This document shows, in pieces, positions 60,601 through 64,000 of a stretch of 64,000 nucleotides of DNA. The stretch is from the NCBI GenBank assembly GCA_026182355.1, contig JAPFBL010001928.1, forward strand, positions 6,775,501-6,839,500, read 5' to 3'. Origin of the DNA: Hermatobates lingyangjiaoensis. Its lineage: Eukaryota > Arthropoda > Insecta > Hemiptera > Hermatobatidae. Within the stretch, counting starts at the first letter, position 1; every line of letters starts with the position of its first letter. The translations under genes were made by a program, and so were the position numbers. Below the pieces are notes generated by a model. It saw nothing but the letters and a program-made list of their open reading frames with translations. It ran no database searches and had not been told where the DNA came from.

Positions 60601-63600
60601 CTAACACTTCGTGTTCATCATCAGGTAAACTTCCACATGAAGGAGTAGAGGACTGAGTCGGTTAGCTTAAATAAGCTAAAATTACAATTATGTAGATAAA
60701 TGATCTACAGGTATAAATTGTCTATCAATTACTGAATAAAAATTTTCTTTCTAAAGTAAAAATAAAGTTTTTATTCCAATTAAATAATTAAATTTAATTA
60801 CATATTTACAGTAAATATATTTAAAATAAATTGAAAATTAAAATTTAATTTTTTTTAAATTTATTTTTACTACGTTACCCTAAAAATGCACTAATAACTT
60901 TTAATTAAAAATTTAATGGCGTACACTCAACTTTGCTATAAGTAAACATAATATCAAACTCGTTGACAACCAAGTGAGTTATGCTATTTATTTTAATATG
61001 GCTATCGTGTAGATGCAATCTCAAACTCACTGGTAAAGTATTTTCAATTTTTCAGATAATCAATTTCATTATTTCCTTTGTTTAACTATATCAATTTTAA
61101 TAGTCATAAGAAAGTTGAAATCACTGATTTAGAACAATCTGATATCTGAGTACAGTAAAGCTTTTCTCTTCTCATAAAAACAAGGTCATGTGCACATCCT
61201 TCCTTATAGTAACCTCTATTATTTAGAGCTTCCAGTAGATCATTCACAATTTATCCATTATTTACTCAATATGTACACTTACACAAATTATTCTTGCATT
61301 CGATTATTGTAATCAATTCTGTAGTTCCTGGTTTAATTCATCTGTATTTATATTGATTCAATGGATTCGAAAGTTTGTATGATGCAGCCCAGAGTAATTG
61401 TTTTAATTTTTAAAGATTTTTCTATTTTGTCAACAACAAGTTTTGAAACTAATTCTGCCACTTTTCCCTTGAGATAGATGCATTATCCCTTATAAAGATT
61501 CTTACTTGCCAGAAATTTCCATTTTTTTTTTATAAATAGAATTTTTTTGGTCATTTTTATTGTAATATTACTCTTTCGAAATGGTTAGCTCATTGAAAGG
61601 GGGCCAGGTTAGCTCAGTGGTTAACGTACTCGCCTCTGAAACTGATAGGACCGGGGTTCGATCCCCACCTGGCCCTCGATTTATTCATGCAAGAGGTGAA
61701 TAAATCTGAGCACGTCGTCCCTCGGAGAAAGACGTTAAACTGTCGGTCCCGAGCCTGTACGATGTCAGGTACTCATTAAAGATTCCTATTCTAAATACAT
61801 TTGAGATAGGCAAAATTTAGGACTCCCACTGTAGAATCAATCTTCATTGTGTGGTATCACAAAGGGCCAATGCTCGGCCTACGTGTGTTCTCTTGTGGAC
61901 TACCACTGCAACCTAACCTAAGCTCATGAAATATTCGTATTTCTTCAATCGACGGAAATGTGGCATACAAATAGTAACCGTATTGTTATAAAGAAAGAAA
62001 AGTGCCTTTCCCATGCTCCATATTACCAACCCTAAATCACTGAAGTTCTTAATTACATCAAGAACTATATATCTGACGACAAGATATGCTAAAGGGTACA
62101 AAAGACAAACTGATTGCAGCATTCTCGCTAGAGAGCCATCCTTCACTATGGAAAACATAATAACATACCTGTTATTTGTTTTTATAGTTTAAGAAGTTTA
62201 TTGTTTACATATTATATTTACTTTTAAAATATCTTCAAATATCTTGGAATAAACCTTCAAATAACAATTCTGTTTGAAAAGTTCAGATAAAAAAAAATCA
62301 GGAGTAGCCTACCCTTAAATTTACTATAAGTAAACATAATATCAAACTTCTTGACAACTTAAAAAAATAGCTTAACATTTTTGCAATATAGAACGAAGAA
62401 ATTTATTCCTCGTACTTCAATATTAACCAAAGATAATTTGATTCATAAACACAAGAAAATTTGTTTTGTTAGAATGTGTAATATATATGCAGACTGATTA
62501 GAGCATTTTATTAGACGAATTCATAATACCAAAGAGAGCATCAGAAATTATGTTCGACTGGTGTTGATTTTGTACATAATATACGAATTTTATTTTTCTC
62601 ACTCCTCATATTATGTCATTAAAACATTTAAAATTTTGTCGTGAAACCTCTAAACATTAATTTTATATCAGTCAATTCACTTAAAACATTTCTAAGTCAA
62701 TGTAAATAAAAGGAAATAAATCCGACAAATATAGCAGGTGATCCGTTAGACCAGGATGAATATTCAGATTTTATAGCTTTATCGATTTTTGTGGTAATTG
62801 AAATTTCACGATTTTTTTTTGTTATAAATTAAAAATTTTCAACAAATAGCCCCTGTTCTACGAGAGCTGTAGCGCCAAAGATGATGATGATGAATCAACT
62901 TCGTAACACATAGGTTATAAATAAAGTTATCAATATAAGGGTTGTGTCAGCTTATACCAGATCGCGCTTGGTCTGCTGTGCAGTAATAGTAGCCATATCC
63001 TTGCCAGACCCCTTGGGCGGCGGAGGCACAACGTCGTCGTCCCCTATAGCCGAGCTGATCAGCTTGTCGTACTGGTCCAGTGCATAGGTCGACTGATTCG
63101 CCTGCCTCCTCACTCGAAGCTGATAGAAAGGCTCCTCATCTCCTGAATCCCCAACACTACTGCTCCGACTTGAAGAGGAACCTCTACTTCTGCTACCTCC
63201 TCTTGAAGATAAAGATGATGACGACGTTTCACTCATCTTTAGTTTAATCTAAAAATACAATCATGTATATTACCACATTTAATATTAAAAAGCCGGTATT
63301 TAGGTGCGTTTATTACTAACCTCAGTGGAACTAACCCAATAACTATAATTTAATTACAATTACAACAAAAACAATTTTATATCTACTAAAACAAAAAGCA
63401 ATACAAAGACAATCAATATAAACATAAAGTAAAAGTTTTTTTTTCAAAAATAATAACTTATCGAGTATGCATCCATCAACGGTCACCTATATATATATAT
63501 ATATATATATACTCATATATTAGCTAATTATCTAGTTACGAGTTATTTAATATTTCAAGTTTTTTTTTAGTCCACTTTGTTTGAATAATTTACATTAATT

Positions 63601-63739
63601 TAAAAAAATAACCTTTGTGCCAGGAGGAGGTAAGACATTGGATAAAGAAATGCCAACGTATGCCAGTCTTTTTCTTCTCAGTTCATCATTTTCTCTCTTC
63701 TTCGCTCCTCTTTCAAATATCCTTAAGGTTTCCTTCAAT
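49277..63739 (-). CDS. RSF1: remodeling and spacing factor 1, 3' nine exons (partial gene)
   Basis: RSF1 is the histone-binding partner of the ISWI ATPase SNF2H in the nucleosome-spacing RSF complex. Nine exons join in phase: 63739-63613, 63236-62958, 60211-60087, 59230-59121, 58583-58460, 57066-56955, 55066-54968, 52624-52525 and 50013-49277 (about 603 residues plus stop). The first gives RRKRLAYVGISLSNVLPPP, the conserved stretch just after the PHD finger. The second gives LRVRRQANQSTYALDQYDKL followed by GSGKDMATI, like the vertebrate RRSTRARK..FDEFDEAI..GRGKDISTI block. Later exons give RKLNCLDDES, RRSSRAVRQRID, GKKINYQEESPESEE and KRIIRSDDEDDFQ, in the same order as in vertebrate RSF1. 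The WHIM/DDT region and PHD finger are beyond the right edge. The 245-codon last exon is an acidic, then Pro-rich, then Pro/His-rich tail not typical of vertebrate RSF1. Introns are packed with mobile elements. Confidence 0.9.
51956..52070. mobile_element. 115-bp hairpin element with 19-bp TSD
   Basis: Arms of 30 nt (CATGTTAGGAAAAGTATTAA.. and complement) enclose a short loop; a one-sided tail (AGTAAGTACCACACTATAAC) follows on the right. ACTAATATTACTTATTTAA is duplicated at 51937-51955 and 52071-52089. It lies in an RSF1 intron. The tail resembles that of the 19743 element, but no hammerhead core remains. Confidence 0.85.
52525..52624 (-). CDS. RSF1: RSF1 internal exon
   Basis: TATTCACAG acceptor, GTAAAT donor. 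33 codons plus 1 nt, including KRIIRSDDEDDFQLEKEKK, which aligns with YRIESDEEEDFENV near the vertebrate C-terminus. Confidence 0.88.
53067..53318. mobile_element. palindromic element with hammerhead core, 15-bp TSD
   Basis: A left tail (GTGCAATTCGTAATTGTGTG) precedes two arms running TCAAATGGATAAACAAACAA to its complement. AAATACTGATTCATT is duplicated at 53052-53066 and 53319-53333. The minus arm holds a full core at 53174-53206; the plus arm keeps GTGTTCGAAACGCG but reads GTGATGAACAC. It sits in an RSF1 intron. Confidence 0.85.
53174..53206 (-). ncRNA. hammerhead-type core with 6-bp stem II
   Basis: CTGACGA, GGACAC-AAA-GTGTTC (six pairs including one G-U), GAAATGCGTT. This copy has stem II directly next to CTGACGA, as in the standard consensus. 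Stem I pairing is weak, so self-cleavage is uncertain. Confidence 0.5.
53341..53760 (+). repeat. tRNA-derived SINE interrupted by a 152-bp copied segment
   Basis: Head and body lie at 53341-53553 (GGGGGCCAGGTTAGCTTAGT, B box GGTTCGATCTCC). The SINE resumes at about 53710 (GCAAAATTTAGGCCTCCCAA..CTTCATTGTGTC). The insert 53554-53705 duplicates 54766-54917, including sequence outside the hAT element there. Confidence 0.8.
54189..54821 (+). mobile_element. hAT-type remnant, sibling of 1872-2564
   Basis: Left terminus CAGAGATTCCCAAAG, right GTTTGAGAAACTCTG. The flanking octamers TATTAGCA and TACCAGTA match at 5 of 8. The interior matches 1872-2564 throughout (TTCCTGCTATTGCAAAAGTA, CCGAAGTAGACTT). 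It lies in an RSF1 intron. Confidence 0.75.
54968..55066 (-). CDS. RSF1: RSF1 internal exon
   Basis: CTTTTAG acceptor, GAG|GTATGT donor, 33 codons, phase 0 both sides. VRFGLSEDDDDY then RGKKINYQEESPESEE, matching the RQINYKEDSESDG block of vertebrate RSF1. Confidence 0.88.
55236..55850. repeat. large palindromic repeat in an RSF1 intron
   Basis: The left arm (TTTGGTCTAGCGTCGAAAAG.., TACCTTGGTATTTTTCTA) and right arm (TAGAAAAATACCAAGGTA.., TAGACTAGACC) are complementary over about 150 nt. CTGAAGTTAGACGAAACATT on the minus strand resembles the other ribozyme-like blocks but lacks CTGANGA with a stem. Confidence 0.6.
55895..56137. mobile_element. palindromic element, sibling of 2910 and 19743
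   Basis: The tail (AACGTAGTGCAATCAGTTAT) is on the left; arms run from GTAGGGTAAAAAGCCAATGA to its complement. The plus core near 56048-56082 is CTGAAGA, A, GAACAC-TAG-GTGTTG, GAAACGCGTT. The minus arm core is deleted. A TSD is not clear. Confidence 0.7.
56211..56662. mobile_element. hAT-like MITE, perfect 8-bp TSD
   Basis: Termini CAGTGTTTCCCAAAGT and GTTTGGGAAACACTG; ATCTAGAG is duplicated at 56203-56210 and 56663-56670. 452 bp, no frame, G/C-rich near both ends. Confidence 0.85.
56955..57066 (-). CDS. RSF1: RSF1 internal exon
   Basis: TTTGTCAG acceptor, AGG|GTATGA donor. Basic Gly/Arg-rich KSFGGKGGRPPRRKKFYDDS then RRRKSKPSKPR. Confidence 0.85.
57461..57655. repeat. (GA)n microsatellite
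   Basis: CTCTCT at the left and then GAGAGA runs with minor interruptions fill this RSF1 intron segment. The Ser/Leu and Arg/Glu frames across it are artefacts. Confidence 0.9.
57859..58200 (+). repeat. full-length tRNA-derived SINE, 14-bp TSD
   Basis: TACATAAAACAAGG at 57845-57858 and 58201-58214 flank it. It has the tRNA-like head (A box TAGATCAGTTG, B box GGCTCGATACC), the shared body, and a 3' end GCAACCTGCAGGGTTACC with a (CTC)n(CTA)n tail. Confidence 0.88.
58460..58583 (-). CDS. RSF1: RSF1 internal exon
   Basis: ATTATTCAG acceptor, AAAAA|GTATGAG donor. NDDTSESSWSEGPKKKKGRP then SSSSSESEDKTWGSRKK. Confidence 0.85.
58671..59093. repeat. palindrome filling an RSF1 intron, arms ~190 nt
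   Basis: From GATATTTCAAGTTCACAGAA at the left to TTCTGTGAACTTGAAATATC at the right. Arms pair to about 58860 and 58895 with a loop of about 35 nt. It takes up 423 of the 537 nt between exons 58460-58583 and 59121-59230, stopping 28 nt short of the upstream exon. It belongs to the 15757 family. Confidence 0.8.
59121..59230 (-). CDS. RSF1: RSF1 internal exon
   Basis: ATTTTAG acceptor. The donor GTCAGT was chosen because it alone keeps phase with the 58583 exon. GGEEEETASDYSAELERLQ then RRSSRAVRQRIDREF. Confidence 0.82.
60087..60211 (-). CDS. RSF1: RSF1 internal exon
   Basis: TTCTGTAG acceptor, CAGT|GTAAGT donor. EEGLTPFVPKASKFPFRKKP then RKLNCLDDESVDDSDSDF; corresponds to RRRLNDLDSDSNLDEEESEDEF. 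Confidence 0.88.
60475..60660 (-). mobile_element. partial palindromic-family element with hammerhead-type core
   Basis: The tail text TTAGTTGTGTAATTCGTAAT and CGGTATTTACTCATACTGGG match 53067. The core at 60594-60624 on the minus strand reads CTGATGA, TGAACAC-GAA-GTGTTA, GAAACGTTT (U-A closing pair, one bulged G). Only one arm is present. Confidence 0.6.
60915..61035. repeat. terminal fragment of the ACTTTACTATAAGTAA family
   Basis: GGCGTACACTCAACTTTGCT and ATAAGTAAACATAATATC match the starts at 34440 and 62300. Confidence 0.55.
61601..61920 (+). repeat. full-length tRNA-derived SINE, best head
   Basis: Positions 61601-61675 form a tRNA-like head with a perfect 7-bp acceptor stem (GGGCCAG and CTGGCCC), A box TAGCTCAGTGG and B box GGTTCGATCCC. 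The anticodon arm does not fold cleanly. Body and 3' end (CAACCTAACCTA) follow. The flanks share AGCTCATTGAAA/AGCTCATGAAA, a likely decayed TSD. It lies in the RSF1 intron 60212-62957. Confidence 0.88.
62296..62880. mobile_element. diverged member of the ACTTTACTATAAGTAA family
   Basis: GGAGTAGCCTACCCTTAAAT, TTTACTATAAGTAAAC and ATAATATCAAACTTCTTGAC open it; GGTGATCCGTTAGACCAGGA near 62740 matches 41275. No frame. Confidence 0.5.
62958..63236 (-). CDS. RSF1: RSF1 internal exon
   Basis: AAAG acceptor directly before MSETSSSS, GATCTG|GTATAA donor, 93 codons, phase 0 both sides. It opens with a Ser/Arg/Gly-rich stretch, then YQLRVRRQANQSTYALDQYD and GSGKDMATI. The internal ATG at the exon start is not the gene start, because the 63613 exon joins in frame. 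Confidence 0.88.
63487..63511. repeat. (TA)n microsatellite
   Basis: A short TA run in the RSF1 intron between 63237 and 63612. Confidence 0.85.
63613..63739 (-). CDS. RSF1: RSF1 exon just after the PHD finger
   Basis: Acceptor TTGTTAACAG, donor ACAAAG|GTTATT, 1 nt plus 42 codons. LKETLRIFERGAKKRENDEL and RRKRLAYVGISLSNVLPPP. Upstream exons are outside the window; 63740-64000 shows none. Confidence 0.88.
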
Positions 63740-64000
63740 CTGTTAACAATCAAGAATGTTTGTTTTTAATATAAACTAGTATAATTTGATATGAGAATTG
63801 GAAATGATAAGGCAGGGTATAGGTAATAGACTGTTTTGAATAAAAATATTGTGGGAATAAGGTTATTTTGAAGCCACAATTATAATTTTTATTATTCATC
63901 GACTACTTGCCTTATTTACATTAAAGGCCATTAAATGGTTTTAATAAATATATTACGCAACATATTTAATTATATAATTATTATATAATTGCAATATCAA

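Noticed and set aside
61601..61675. A tRNA gene
   Set aside because: A and B boxes and acceptor stem are present, but the anticodon arm does not fold and the same head recurs in at least six other SINE copies with body and tail.
1..64000. Bacterial or organellar origin, operons, or a horizontally transferred gene cluster
   Set aside because: Spliced genes, SINEs with TSDs, microsatellites and animal-specific proteins occur throughout; no compact gene cluster is present.

Overview
The window is a piece of an AT-rich metazoan nuclear genome. Coding exons are small, flanked by GT/AG introns and separated by kilobases of decayed repeats. There is no operon, no bacterial-type gene spacing and no CRISPR array. 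The recognisable proteins (UBIAD1, RSF1) are animal housekeeping proteins. The repeat load (Penelope-like elements with hammerhead ribozymes, tRNA-derived SINEs, hAT, Tigger/pogo and Helitron remnants, (TA)n tracts) points to an invertebrate, most likely an arthropod. I cannot name the species from sequence alone.

Layout. 1-5400: intergenic, with one hAT-type element (1872-2564) and one palindromic retro-inserted element (2910-3193). 5504-8893: two intact genes head to head, an unrecognised Lys/Ser-rich nuclear-type protein on the minus strand and the prenyltransferase UBIAD1 on the plus strand, sharing an 873-bp interval. 8900-27900: mostly mobile elements (hammerhead-bearing Penelope-type termini in inverted pairs, a Tigger remnant, a Helitron helicase remnant, hAT, SINEs, (TA)n), one orphan protein-coding exon on the plus strand (22602-22795) and a 65-bp minisatellite (27392-27895). 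28080-31980: two adjacent tandem arrays. One has units of about 175 bp, each with a minus-strand 31-nt exon-like core. The other has units of about 320 bp, each with a minus-strand ATG followed 20 or 32 nt later by a phase-2 splice donor. 31980-49200: AT-rich sequence with a composite repeat family present as direct and inverted copies, a 5'-truncated Penelope-like element with its 3' hammerhead (42749-43823), a TA-flanked palindromic MITE and a 1.2-kb long inverted repeat. 49277-63739: the 3' nine exons of RSF1 on the minus strand; the gene continues past the right edge. Its introns carry SINEs, palindromic elements and hAT MITEs.

How things fit together. RSF1 (ISWI partner, chromatin) and UBIAD1 (membrane prenyltransferase, vitamin K2/CoQ chemistry) are functionally unrelated neighbours. 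The most unusual material is (a) the pair of minus-strand arrays at 28-32 kb, whose exon-like cores are phase-compatible with one another, and (b) short palindromic elements flanked by target-site duplications of 10-19 bp, most of which carry back-to-back hammerhead-type cores. The second group looks like a retro-mobilised, Penelope-derived palindrome family. Both readings are inference from sequence; what would confirm or refute each is given below.
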